Shown here: positions 1 to 11,817 of the stretch, piece after piece
Layout: each line of letters starts with the position of its first letter
How positions within the stretch are numbered: the first letter of the stretch is position 1
Source: Paramarasmius palmivorus
Taxonomy: Eukaryota > Basidiomycota > Agaricomycetes > Agaricales > Marasmiaceae
NCBI GenBank assembly: GCA_037176845.1
Contig: JAYKXP010000001.1
Location: 434,001-498,000, forward strand
Length of the DNA stretch: 64,000 nucleotides
Reading direction: 5' to 3'
The notes under the pieces: model-generated
Database searches by the model: none
The model's input: the letters and a program-made list of their open reading frames with translations, nothing else
Told to the model about the DNA's origin: nothing
Position numbers and translations under genes: made by a program

Positions 1-1023
1 CTGAACAGATTGATGACGAAAATGCTTGTAATCGAATAACAACAAAGTGATCGTGGAGTGGATGTCGCAAGTCAGAGGTGAAGTATTGCAGAACAGGACC
101 ATCTGACATTGGTGGATCAGGATAGCCCTGGTTGTATCTCATTGGTTAAGAAAATACGAGAACGATTCCAGGTGATTCCACGCTAACCGATAGTCAATGT
201 TTGTTTCAGGGTTGGAAAAACAGTCTACTCACATTCCCTCACCTCATCCAACTATAACCGGTAGTCTCTTCCAGTTACTCGACCCTTGACATGCAAAATT
301 CTACCACAGGCGACAGGAGCTAGATTCCACACAACCGCCACGCATCAGGTTCGCAGTTCCGACTTGTCTGGAGATTGAGGCGAGGAACACGTTGACTGCC
401 AGATAGCGTCGAAAAGCTCCATATCGTGGGATGAATTCAACCATTTCAACAGCAATATTGAGGCGCAGTAGCGACTATCACACCGGGGCCAATGAAGAAG
501 AAAATAGTAGCCTTTAAACATCTGAATTTGGCTTTGAGGGCGAACGAATGATGGTGGAGAGACAAGAGTGTTTTTCCCAGGCTCAACCCAGCAAATTTCT
601 TCTTTCAACATTCCCTGGTATCGGATTCCTCGTTTTCCCAAATCCATTCCCATAAACAGGGTAACACTTTACACGTCAAATCGTCAACAGTTCGATGTTA
701 ATGGCTTTCTTTTCGAATCTAGCATCGTCATCAATACCTAATCTCACATGCCCGAGGAAATCCCCGTGTCCACTGGAACATCGTTTGTCCTCCGTAGCTC
801 CAATTCATGCCTCAATGCATGCTTTCATGCGTGAGACGGTTCCTGTCTGTATCGTTATCTGCTGCTGTGGAAAATTGCTGCGCGTCGCTTGGATAACTAC
901 GATGTGAAAGTTTGCTCTCTTACTGGAAAGTGGATTGCCAGCCAATAATGACGCGAATGAAATCTCCTGGCAAGACACCTATAATCCAAGCCATTCACAG
1001 GTCCAATATTGAACTTCTACCCG
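1..1023. other. No gene recognised
   Basis: No coding stretch with family-like sequence or a convincing exon series is visible on either strand. The last few hundred bases are probably the 5' flank of the MFS transporter. Confidence 0.5.
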
Positions 1024-3383
1024 ATGATAGAAAACACATCTACCCATACTGGATTCACTGAAGGACCCCTTCGACGTGCTTCCACTATACAATCTATTAC
1101 TCTTCCCGAACGTAAGTTTTACCATTACGCGTCAAACATTTTTGCATCGCATTGATCGCGTTGTAGCTACTCACAGGAATAGCTTAGATACCACTATCGA
1201 CCTAGAAAAGGCTGAGAGCTCATCAGGCTTCGGGTCGTCGACAGTTTTAGGATCCTCCGTCACCCTCCGCGGACCGTCGCCCAAATCTCAAGAAGAAACT
1301 GTCGTCGATTGGAATGGCGCGTATGACCCTGAGAATCCTCGCAATTGGACTAGGCATCGACGCTGGACTGTGACCCTCGTTGTCAGCCTTTTCACTTTTA
1401 TCAGGTTGGTGGTTTTCCACCCACTAGAACATGCCTTCACTAATTATTATTTAGCCCCGTAGCATCTTCTATATCTTCGCCTTCTCTTCCAGCCATATCT
1501 CAAGACCTCGGCATTCAACCAGGATCAATCATGGAGAACATGACCTTGTCGATATTCGTTCTTGCGTATGCGTTGGGCGTGAGTTCCAAGTTTGCATGAC
1601 ACCGTAGCTCAGCTCTGACGTTCTTGATAGCCTCTTATTTGGGGACCTCTGTCAGAGCTTTTTGGCAGACTGATTATTCTTCAAGTATCAAATATCTGGT
1701 TTCTTGGTAAGTGGTACATCAATAGATCTCTAGTCTGGATTTTGAATCCTGCTCAGTGTTCAACACGCTATCTGGGTTCTCCCGCACTCCGACCCAGATG
1801 CTGGTTTTCCGTTTCCTTGCTGGCTTTGGGGGCGCTGCTCCCCAGTCCCTTGGTGGAGGTGTGGTAGGAGATCTGTGGTCTCCTGAAGAACGCGGAATGG
1901 CAATGGTGGGTCGAACTCTGATTGATCTCTGTTGTTGATTCTGATGACCTACTATTACCTCACTTTTGTGTGTACCTTCCATCTATCATGTGCAGGCGTT
2001 ATATTCGTTGGCACCGCTCGTTGGGCCAGCCACTGGTCCCTTGCTCGGTGGATTTATCGCCCTGAAAAGTCAGTGGCAATGGGTCTTTTGGAGCGTTAGC
2101 ATCGCCGACGCTGTTTTGCAAATCGCGGGGTTTGTGAGTGATGTCAGTTGTTATTATTACTGTCCCATCTTATGATCTGCTCCAGATATTCCTGCGTGAA
2201 ACTTATGCTCCGGAGCTTCTCAAACGCAAGGCTCGTTTGCTCCGTAAGGAGAGCGGCAGGTCTAACATTCGTTCAACCTTCGAGGTGCCGGATCGCCATT
2301 GGACCACCGTCATGGGTCGCGGTATCATTAAACCCATTGTTTTCTTGGGAACAGAGCCTATCGTGCAGGTATTTGCACTCTACATGGCGGTGCTGTATGG
2401 TGTTCTATACCTGAGTTTGACGAGTGAGTGCCCCTTCGAACGTCATTCTCTCCACCTCATCTTAATGCCTCCAAGCCTTTGTGAAGGTCTTTACGGACCA
2501 ATACGATGAAAATGTTGGCGTAGCTGGTTTGCACTATCTCTCTATAGCACTGGGATCTACAGGTTCGTGACCTCACGTCAAAAGTACCTTATCTAGTCTG
2601 TTGACGGCTCTACAGTGGGTGGACAGGTTGGCGCGAGGGTCTTGAATAAGATTTACCGTGTGATGAAAGCGAAGAATGGTGGAGTAGGTACGCCAGAGAT
2701 GAGGTATATTCAGCGTTATTTCAGACTTCCGATCAGGTTCTGATGTGCTTCCGTTTAGACTGCCACTCCTCATGGTCAGCGCAACAACTTTACCCATCGG
2801 ACTGTTAATTTATGGCTGGACGAGTAATGCAAGAGCCTTTTGGCTGGTCCCTGGTAGGTTTGCGATCCCACTGTTTCGTTTCTCGGCTGAACCCAGCACC
2901 ACAGACTTGGGCGTTTTCATCTTCTCGATTGGGATTGGTGATTACACGTCTGATTTCCCTTCTTCGGTTCTCACTAACTGTACCTTTATCCCAGGAGGTA
3001 ACTGGACGTGTGTCCAGACTTATTTGGTACGTCTTTCACTGAGCAGTGTAATCTGACGCAGAAGCTCAATCGTTGTATGATGACAGGTGGATAACTATGC
3101 GCTCCATGCAGCAAGTGCTATCGCAGGAGTCTCCTCATTCCGGGCATTTGCTGGCTTCGGCTTCCCGCTCTTTGCCGATAAGATGTATGCCAAACTTGGG
3201 GATGGTAGGTGGCACTCCGCCTGAAATCTAATCTTGATCCTCACGGACTGCCTTTTGTTAGGATGGGGGAATTCGATTCTAGCACTGATTTGTTTGGTCA
3301 TCGGTTGCCCAGCTCCGTTTATATTTTATCGATATGGTCCACGACTCAGAGCCCGAAGCAAAGCTGCATTGGTTGAGCAATAG
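1024..3383 (+). CDS. MFS transporter, DHA1-type multidrug/polyamine exporter
   Basis: This is a plasma-membrane drug:H+ antiporter-like protein. The ATG at 1024 opens a hydrophilic N-terminus and joins in phase across an intron at 1112-1166. Exon 2 carries DWNGAYDPENPRNW, the typical cytosolic lead-in of fungal DHA1 carriers, followed by SPVASSISSPSLPAIS in helix 1. Later exons give YALGPLIWGPLSELFGRL and LAPLVGPATGPLLGG, the latter being the antiporter motif C. After a charged central loop (FLRETYAPELLKRKAR), further helices follow, including QTYLVDNYALHAASAIAG. The protein ends in FYRYGPRLRARSKAALVEQ and a TAG at 3381-3383. About ten introns of 50-60 bp are implied. The frame stays open across every join I checked, so the gene looks intact. 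The substrate cannot be told from sequence; polyamines, fungicides or secondary metabolites are family possibilities. Confidence 0.9.
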
Positions 3384-3714
3384 AATCCAACATATGCTGT
3401 AGCGTATAAGTATCTCAATTGTAGAATAACCGGACCGAGAGTCCGAAAATTTCTCGTAGTAAGCGCCTGAGCGCCTGTAATCAGCCGTTTACCGTTTACC
3501 CTTATCTTCCTCTCAACGCCTCGCGAATTCAAATCTTCATTACGCTAGCTACCGACCTCTGGCTATGCCCTAGTCACAGTGCACATCATTCGACGTATAA
3601 TGCCCATCCATTTGGTGATGTCAGCATGTGGTTACCATATGACCATGTTGTGCGGAGGTGTGCACGTTGGTCGATAATGGTCAATATCGAATCGACTTAT
3701 CGAGTACGACCACC

Positions 3715-4641
3715 ATGTCTGCCTCTCAGAACGAGATTCAAATCCTCCAAGGCCTTCTTCATGGCTCGACCGACGTAGACCAGGCCGTCGCACGGCTGAC
3801 GGCGCCGGTTCTCGATGCACTGCAGGATACAGACAGGTCGAAGGAAGATACGAAATCTGCCGATGATATCATATGGGGGTTATGGATGGCATTTGCACAG
3901 ATGGCGAAGAATACACCAGCTTCGGATGGTATTGCACAGGAGAAATTAGTGGACTGTTTGGCCGCTATCAAGAAGTTACCGCCTGCGATGGTCACAAACA
4001 ACGAGACCGGTGAACGAGAACAATATCGGAACTGGGGAGGGCGAGTCTGGGATGATCTGCCATTATTTGGTCCTGTCATCAGGGAAGAATGGAATTGTGA
4101 GTTGATTGCCTGTAGTACCAACCACAAATGAACATGACCATCCATACACCCAGGGTTTGATCCACCAGAAACAGACCCCGAACGTGATAACGAACGCAAA
4201 GAATGGGTGAACCTCAATGCGTTCGTAGCACATGTCACTCTTGCGCATGTTATGGACTTTGAGCTATACGCAATTTGGGCTCTCCGCGACGCCTTTGAAG
4301 AGGACGGATTTGCAAAGGTCCCGGATGATTCAGAATCACCTTCGACAACCTCGTCACCATTGGATGCGCATATTCCAGCAGCTGCTCAGTGGATCTTTGT
4401 TACTGGGACTCTGATATACCACAGTGAAAGACAGTGGGTACCAGGTCCTAACGAAGGTGATCCGGCTCGAGGAGGACCGCTTCTTCCGTTTTCCACGCAA
4501 GGGTTTAGTAGGGAGAGGTGGAACTTTTGGAAAATGGGATTTGCAACGGCAGCAAAGGACAAGAGATTGGGCGAAGATACAAAGAATATTTCCCAGGCTG
4601 TGTACGAGAAGATGGAGGAGATCGAAAACTCAAGTCGCTAG
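3715..4641 (+). CDS. DUF3632 family protein
   Basis: This is a two-exon gene for a soluble protein of 289 residues. Exon 1 is 3715-4096 and exon 2 is 4154-4641; the 57-bp intron has GT-AG ends and splits a Trp codon, and the summed exon length is a multiple of three. The protein shows the layout I know from fungal DUF3632 proteins: an N-terminal helical part (DDIIWGLWMAFAQMAKNTP), then WGGRVWDDLPLFGPVIREEW, WVNLNAFVAHVT, FELYAIWALRDAFEE, AAAQWIFVTGTLIYH and a closing GFSRERWNFWKMGFATAAK. There is no signal peptide or membrane helix. The biochemical role of the family is unknown; it is common and often multicopy in mushroom genomes. The start is the first ATG in a good context (CACCATGTC). Confidence 0.85.
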
Positions 4642-5129
4642 ACACCTATTGTGTTGTAAACCTTGTGAATGCACAAGTTCCTGCGCCAACTTCCAGTCCT
4701 TTTCGCCTGAACGGATATCCGCAAGGCTCCACATGCTACACATGACCCACTGTTTACCGAAGCCAATCGAGTCACTCTAGACGTAAGGCCAGTTATTTCT
4801 CAGGCCATACATATCACTTACCATTGCATCAGCAGAAGTCTCGAAGTTTGTGAGCCAAAACTATATCGAAATGCTGTTGAGCGTGCTCAGCGATTCGAAC
4901 CCTGATGTGGGTACAGTACCATTGCCAAAAGACTGGCGGCTCCCACTCCGGATCACGTCTCTCACACCCAATAGAACCTTTTGGTGGAGCGGACTGTGGT
5001 GCTCATCCATCGATATAGTTATGAGAAACAACCTCTGACGACGCTGGGCAAAGCAAACTTTTAGAATGTTTAACAGCGGTCAGAAGGTTACCGCCGGCAC
5101 TGGAAGTAGCGCAGGAGGATCGTGCTAAT

Positions 5130-5860
5130 TAAGGCGAACACAAGTACTTGGTGCAGCACAAATCGCAGTGGCGTCGTTTTGACGACCTCCTCGGATTCTT
5201 CCCACACCTGGGGACCATGACGATCCACCCGTGAGTAACTTACCTTCTCCGCTTGCATCAAATTCGCAACTGAGAATAACCCTCTTATACAGCTCCAGAA
5301 CGTGAGGATTGGCTAATGCCATATCTAAATTCGCGCGCCTATCTTGGTTGTACACAATTTAGACGTTGCATGATGCATTTGTGATGTATTCAAGGAAGAG
5401 GGAGTACGAGTGGTTGAAAACACACTTGACACCAGATAAGTCCGTTCTTATCCGGTATCTTCTGAATATTATAGTCTCGAAACCAGACGCTGCGAACACT
5501 TTGATGACAGTTGATCAAAGTACTGGCTCCGCCGGTAGGGTCGCCAGCGACATCACCTACAGGAGCGACTGGAATCGAGTCTATGAATATTGCATGATTC
5601 GTGACCGGGAGCGAGTGATGTGGTTCGTGCACGTGGTATAGCCACGGTCCTTGTCCAACGTTCAACCCCAACACCCACTACTCCTGGGTTTCTCACCCAC
5701 ACCTCTTCCACGAAAATCCCCTCACTGGCAAAAGAAGAAGAAGCCTATTACCTTGACTCGAAGGTCGCCCTGGATTGAAACTGGAGCATATCTGGCATAT
5801 CTTGAACCCGTTAGACTCGGACTGTGGTATGCAGTGCTCGGTCGTGTAGAGCAAATGTAG
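5130..5860 (+). pseudogene. Unrecognised coding remnant
   Basis: Several open segments on the plus strand look protein-like but do not form one clean gene. One reads QWRRFDDLLGFFPHLGTM and ends at a good donor (GTGAGTAAC). Another, from about 5366, reads VLIRYLLNIIVSKPDAANT and then WNRVYEYCMIRDRERVMWF before a stop at 5641. A third, in another frame, contains THYSWVSHPHLFHENPLTGK. I do not recognise a family. The frame changes suggest either a decayed gene or indel errors of the kind seen elsewhere in this window. Confidence 0.25.
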
Positions 5861-7726
5861 GAGCCAACGGACTTTCGATTCGCGGAATGTGAAGCTGTGC
5901 AGAGTTTAATGCGGTAGATCAGGTTCGTGGTAGCGCTCGACGTTCATATTGGGTTTGGCATCTGAGCTCCTGTGTGGCAGTGCGAAGAACAAATCTACAG
6001 TTCACTCGGGGTCTACATTCTTTCTATGACCTATTTGGGCATCGTTATGTCCACTCAGAACGCGTACACGGAACCTCTAGGCCATTCCAGTCCTACATGA
6101 ATCATTGAACACCGCCTGCCACCTATCTATGCCCCAACTGAATTAACCGCAACTCTCTTGACCTGTCCCAATCCTGCCTTTGCCGCTTCTTCACCCTTAT
6201 GTTCCAGTTTTAGTTTCATTTCGATGAGCCTACCGCAAGACTAGTATATCACCATGCCTCTTAGACTGTACCAACTATATCTGCTATGATTATCAAGGGA
6301 CACAGTCGATTTCCCATCCATTGGTGGCGCGTCAAGTTCCTGTGAGTTCGCCGTTCTCAGCTATCGGAATCCAGATATCTGACTTGGGGATATTCTTAAT
6401 ATCCGGCTGCCATCGTTCTAGGTCACCACGCTAATCAACACTCAAAATACTACGCCGGAAGCTCGTACCCCATGTAGACGTTGCAATATTGCCTCTAATT
6501 GCCTCAACCCGGATTCTCTTCGTTTTCATTATGGAACCAAACGGATTCTTAGCTTTGTTTCGCGGAACCCTCGGACATTTTAGGAGCTTCGTAACTCGAA
6601 CCATCTGGTATCTCCTGTGTGTACGTCCTCTCCTTATGTTCGTTTACGATCTCCGGGTTAATATTATTCTCTCACGTTACAGAAAACGGTTGAGCCTCCT
6701 TGGCCTGGTTTGACAGCAGACACTGTACGCAAGTCCAAGGCCCAAGTCTCTGCGGAGAAAGCCAAAGACAAACGAAAAGAGCCGATGTCAAGGCTTAGAG
6801 GCTTTACGCTTTGAGTTCACCGACTTAGCATTTGAGAGCCTCGTTGTTACAATGACCCACGGGCCACATGAATGATGCAGAATACTCGTCCGGCTCGGGG
6901 TCGGACTGTCGGAGACACGGAGGGTCGCGTGTACACACCGCCGGCTGTCGGTCTAGGTGGACGGCAGTGGTAGCATCAAAAATGCAAGCACGATGGGCGT
7001 ATCAATCGAGTTGATACTACATCTTTGACGGTGCAGGCATGAATGACACCAACGAACAGCCAAATTCCATGACAGCCTTCAGCACCAGCGGCGAGACACG
7101 ATCCAGACGCGAGAGGATCATCTGTGAATCAAGGAAATTATATTCGGTTTCGCGTCGCTTAAAGTCGTTGGGCAGGGTCGCTTGGATGGGGTCGAGTTGC
7201 AATTATGCCGCGTCGATATCGGAACCATCCTTGTGGCGGCCAAGTAAGCCCGCTGGAACCTCGGCTTGGAACTGATATGTCCGCGAACTGGATGCAAAAT
7301 TCGATAGAGTTGGGAGAGACAGAAACTGGGAAGAGTGGTAGATACTTATGTACAGGTAACGAAACACAGAAATGACTGTGTGGATGGAAATTTCGTATTT
7401 GACAAATTTACACTGCTGTGCCAAAAATAACAAACCGCCAGAGGCAGTGTCGTGATTTTCGCGAAGAAAAAAAAATAAATATGGATATCGTCTGAGACTG
7501 AGCCCAAGCCTTCGCTGAAGCGCCAAATAAGCTTGTTCAACGTACTCTATCACCAAAGGCGAGGTTATTTCATGCAAAAAAGGAAGCGAAAATAAATCTG
7601 GGCTGGGCGAGGCAGGTCGGGGAGGGTCCGGAGGGGTCCGGGATTCACCAGGAACGGTACGGCGAGAGGTGTCCGGGGTCCTGGAAGGCAGGGAGTGTGA
7701 GATTTTATTTGTTTGACGACGCTCCC
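5861..7726. other. Intergenic, no gene recognised
   Basis: About 1.9 kb without a recognisable gene. A purine/G-rich patch at about 7600-7690 (repeated GGTCCGG-like steps) precedes the promoter of the first copper radical oxidase. Confidence 0.45.
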
Positions 7727-7806
7727 TATAATAGTACCTTCACCTCCACCGAACCTCATCTACCCACATTCTTTCCTCTTCCTTCTCCCTTTCCCCTCAC
7801 CAACCC
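7727..7806 (+). promoter_or_regulatory. Putative core promoter of copper radical oxidase 1
   Basis: A TATAATA element at 7727-7733 lies 176 bp before the ATG at 7903. It is followed by a pyrimidine-rich tract (7737-7806, mostly C and T), a common feature before the transcription start of highly expressed fungal genes. No transcript data support it. Confidence 0.35.
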
Positions 7807-7902
7807 AGTTTTGCTCCTCAGGAGCCCCCCAGCTTGCCTCTATTTAGAGCATTTTCAATCCTTTATCTTACTCAATAATCTCGGTCACGACTTGTTGAAA
7901 TT

Positions 7903-10467
7903 ATGTTTACACCTCTACCTTTACTCGCCCTTGGGCTGGCGACAGCGACGACCTCGACTTTGGCGGCGAAAGCAGGATCCTTTGCAGATGGAGGGAATAC
8001 TCAAGTTAGCGCAATGATGGTCAGTTGGGCGTTGCTATGGTCGCTCGCATTAGCTGACCCCAAATTCCACTGCTAGATGTTCGTCGGTAACGACGAGAAG
8101 GTTTACATGATGGATAAAGCGGAGGGTAATGCAGCGAGGATTAATGGACACCCAGCTTGGGGTTCTGTTTGGTACGTTCGGCATGCGTCTATTTTTGCAA
8201 TTTCATCTCAGTTTGCCATAGGGATATCAACACGCACGATGTCGACCTCATGGACATCAAAACCAACATTTTCTGTGCCTCTGGTATGCACTTACCCAAC
8301 GGCTCCTATGCCACCTTTGGCGGTAACGGCGCTATTGGACCTGGGGGAAATATCGGTTCCCAAAGAAATCCATCAGGCGCTTCGGGCGCCTGGGATGCGA
8401 CCTACCAAGACTTTGACGGATCAAAGTCCATTCGTGTCGTCAACCCTTGCACGTCCAAGGATAACTTTGGCTCTACCGAATGCCAGTGGTTTGATGAGCC
8501 CTCTGTCCTATCGATGCAGAAACAGAGATGGTACTCAGCCGCTGAACCTCTTGCTGATGGGACTATTGCACTCCTCGGTGGTTTCGTCAACGGTGGTTAC
8601 ATCAACAGAAACTACCCCAACGATGATCCTGCCTATTCGCACGGTGCCGCCGAACCGACCTACGAATTCTACCCTGCCAACGGTCGCGAAGCCCAAGTCA
8701 TGCAATTCATGGTTAAAACTTCCGGTCTCAACTCGTACGCACATTCATACTTGATGCCATCGGGCAAGATGTTCGTCCAGGCCAACATATCGACAAGTGA
8801 GTCTTGAGATGTTGACCACGGTGACTTTTTCTTACTAATGAACCAAGTTCTTTGGGATCCTGAGACCAACACTGAAACCGATCTTCCTGACATGCCGGGA
8901 GGTATCGCCCGTGTGTATCCTGCTTCCGGCGCCACCGCCATGTTGCCTTTGACTCCTGCAAACAACTATAACCCCACTATCCTCTTCTGTGGTGGTACCG
9001 ACATGCCCGACGAAGCCTGGGGTGACTACTCTTTCCCAAGGATTAACACCTGGGACTATCCTGCATCTAACGACTGCCAACGTATCACCCCTGAACCAGA
9101 AGATGGATCCGCACCCCAATACGTCAAGGACGACAACATGCTTGAAGGACGTACAATGGGACAGTTCATTATCCTTCCCACCGGTCAATTGCTCGTCGTG
9201 AACGGTGGTCTTAACGGGACAGCAGGTTACTCTGAGGCAACCGGGGAGACCAAGCTGTACGCTGACATGCCTTATGGTATGTCCTTGGCCTCTGGACCCG
9301 TCGGCACCCCTGCTCTCTATGATCCCAATGCTGCTTCAGGCAAACGGTGGTCGAACTCAGGATTTGAGACGTCCAGTATTGCTCGCCTGTACCACTCCTC
9401 TGCCATTCTCCTTCCCGATGCATCTGTTCTCATTGCCGGTTCCAACCCCAACGTCGATGTAAACACGTCCACTGTTTTCCCCACAGAGTACAGGGCCGAA
9501 ATCTTCTATCCCCCCTACTTCTCCGCATCCACCCGTCCAGAACCTTCTGGCATCCCCAGCACCTTGTCCTATGGTGGTGATTCCTTCGATATCACAGTCC
9601 CAGCCAGCTCCTACTCCGGATCTTCGAACACCGCTGCAGAGAACACTCATGTCGCTGTCGTTCGTCCTGGATGGACTACACATGGTATGAACATGGGACA
9701 GCGATATCTCCAACTCAACAGCACATTCACTGTCAACAAGGACGGCTCCTTGACTCTCCACACCGCCCAAATGCCTCCCAACGCAAACATCTTCCAGCCC
9801 GGACCAGCCTGGGTCTATGTTGTCATCAATGGTATCCCTTCGAAAGGCCAGTATGTCATTGTCGGTAGCGGTAACGTGGAGACACAAACTTTGAAGGCCG
9901 CCTCTGTTCTCCCGGCCAGTACTCGTCTCGACTCTGCCAGTGGTTCGGCTGATGGTTCCAGCACTGGTAACGGCGGCAATTCCAACTCGAACAACGGAGG
10001 AACATCGAATACAGGCAAACTAGTCGCTGTCATCGTCGGCGCTGTTGTTGCCCTTGGTCTTATTGGTGCGCTTATTGGTATTTGTCTATCACGGCGCCGA
10101 CGTGCTGCCAACCGTCAAGATCTGTCCGCCTCGTCAGCATCATACCCGATGAGTGCAGCTCCTGTTTCCCCAGTTACTGCTGGTGGCTTACGGACAAGGA
10201 CAAGGCTACGGCGGCGCCGGTGATGATGCTCGTGCGTTTAGAGGTTCTGACTCTTCTGCGTTTGTTCCCTTTAAGCAGGACTATAATTCAAGTTCACAAT
10301 GGGGTGCCAGCAACGCGAATCTTGTGGATCATCAACAATTCGACGCTTATAGAGACAACGGGGTGTCGCAATATCGTTCTAACGGGATGAGCATAGAGTT
10401 GGACCCTTATGCAGCAGATTCTAGAATGAGTACAAGTACACCACATGGCGGGAGGCCACGGTATTAA
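7903..10467 (+). CDS. Copper radical oxidase 1 (glyoxal oxidase-like, AA5_1), membrane-anchored, tail frameshifted
   Basis: This is a secreted-side oxidase that converts aldehydes or alcohols to acids or aldehydes and yields H2O2. Exons are 7903-8019, 8077-8171, 8222-8796 and 8848 onward. A signal peptide ends near ALAAKAGS-like residues. Expected catalytic residues are all present: Cys89 in NIFCASGMHLPNGS and Tyr175 in QKQRWYSAAEPL (thioether radical pair), Tyr444-His445 in ARLYHSSAILLPD, and His541 in THGMNMGQRYLQL. The kelch-like core ends in a DUF1929-type domain. A Gly/Asn/Ser linker, one transmembrane helix from about residue 654, and an Arg-rich stop-transfer follow. As written the frame stops at 10221-10223 after RTRTRLRRRR (720 aa). 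One extra T at 10188/10189 separates it from a frame reading YGQGQGYGGAGDDARAF to a stop at 10465-10467, which matches the tail of copy 2. The true end is therefore probably 10467. Confidence 0.92.
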
Positions 10468-11691
10468 TTTCTCGGGGATGCCCACTTTTCTTCCTTCACT
10501 ATTTTTGCATGGGACAATCGGACACTTAGTGACATCTTTTCACGTTCCTATTCATGACGATTAGCTTATAGTCTTCAGCAATTATTCTTGTTTGTTGTTT
10601 CTTGGGTCGCTTCCTGCTTGGATTTAAATGCCGCCGTGGCTCCAACCGTCGTCGTCGTGACTGAAAATTTGTACTACCTCCGTGTACTCTCCACCCTGTT
10701 TCTGTTTGCCTCCGTGTCCATCGCCCTCACTCTGCTCCGTGGTTCATCGATATTCACCCCGGCGTCTCTCGACCGTCTCGACCACGCCGATTTCGCGTTG
10801 CACCCCCACGTTGACTTGAATTGGTCCTTGCTTTCGCCACCGCCGGTCATCCTCGTACCCCATTAATATCACCGCCCGTGCATTGAACCACTATTCCTAT
10901 CACATCGGCATCACAAAGTATGTTAATTTACCATCATACCTACACAATCTAGGCAAACGGACTCTACGCAATACATTTTTTTTGCTTTATCCACGCATGC
11001 AGGCCCTTTTATTCCCCCGATTCTGTAGATTGATAGCTACCAGAACGAAAATACAAGCAGGACTTGATTCAGAATGAACGTTTGAACGCCGATCTATCCG
11101 TCGGACACGGTGAAAGTATCCCGTCGACACGGGCATCCCCCACCGCTAAATTGACGCAACAAGGCACCGCGCCCATTTTAACGTGTGTCAGACGCGCTAA
11201 TTTCAAAACCTAAGTACGGGCAAACGAAAATAGTGCACCAGGCGTTTAAAATCAGTGTAAGCGTTCGTGATTAGGTTCTCGTGCAAGCTTACTGCTTGAA
11301 CGTTGAAAGACGTTGAACCGTGACGAGGTGTGACATTATGTGACAGCTACCATTTCAACTCAACGTCGTCACTATAGTCTATGTCGACCAACACAAAGCC
11401 TCGCACCAGCGACCAACGACGCTCTTCTCCCGTACATTCTCAGGCAACGATCTCGGTGCGCTAACTATCTAGTTAAGAAGTGCACTGATCTCGATACTAA
11501 TCTTGCTAGTTTCTCATGTCAACCATTGCAGTGCTTGCAATTGATTCTTTGCATTGAATCGATCACCTGGACGCTGTATACATCATGCGTTCCATCTTCC
11601 ACGTTGAGTTCATCAAAATACGGGACGAAGACAGCAAATAGTATGAGAAGATCATTGTTCGACGAAGTCCAGCACAATGTGCTAGCAATCA
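10468..11691. other. Intergenic between copper radical oxidases 1 and 2
   Basis: This holds the 3' flank of copy 1 and the 5' flank of copy 2. An open stretch near 10588-10866 reads hydrophobic but has no family signature. Nothing else is recognised. Confidence 0.5.
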
Positions 11692-11698
11692 TATAAGG
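11692..11698 (+). promoter_or_regulatory. Putative TATA box of copper radical oxidase 2
   Basis: TATAAGG lies 126 bp before the ATG at 11818. The same heptamer occurs 133 bp before the ATG of copy 3. Confidence 0.45.
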
Positions 11699-11817
11699 AA
11701 CCAAGGTATGATGAATTGACGTTTTTGCTTTCCCCGCCCTTTTGTCACTGGTTGCTAATATCAACGTCTTCAACGTCTTCGTTCTTTTCATACACTCTCC
11801 TTTCAGGAATCTGCGCC

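Noticed and set aside
9357..9887. Minus-strand open frame of 176 codons opposite oxidase copy 1
   Set aside because: The plus strand encodes the conserved catalytic region there. The antisense frame has no recognisable domain.
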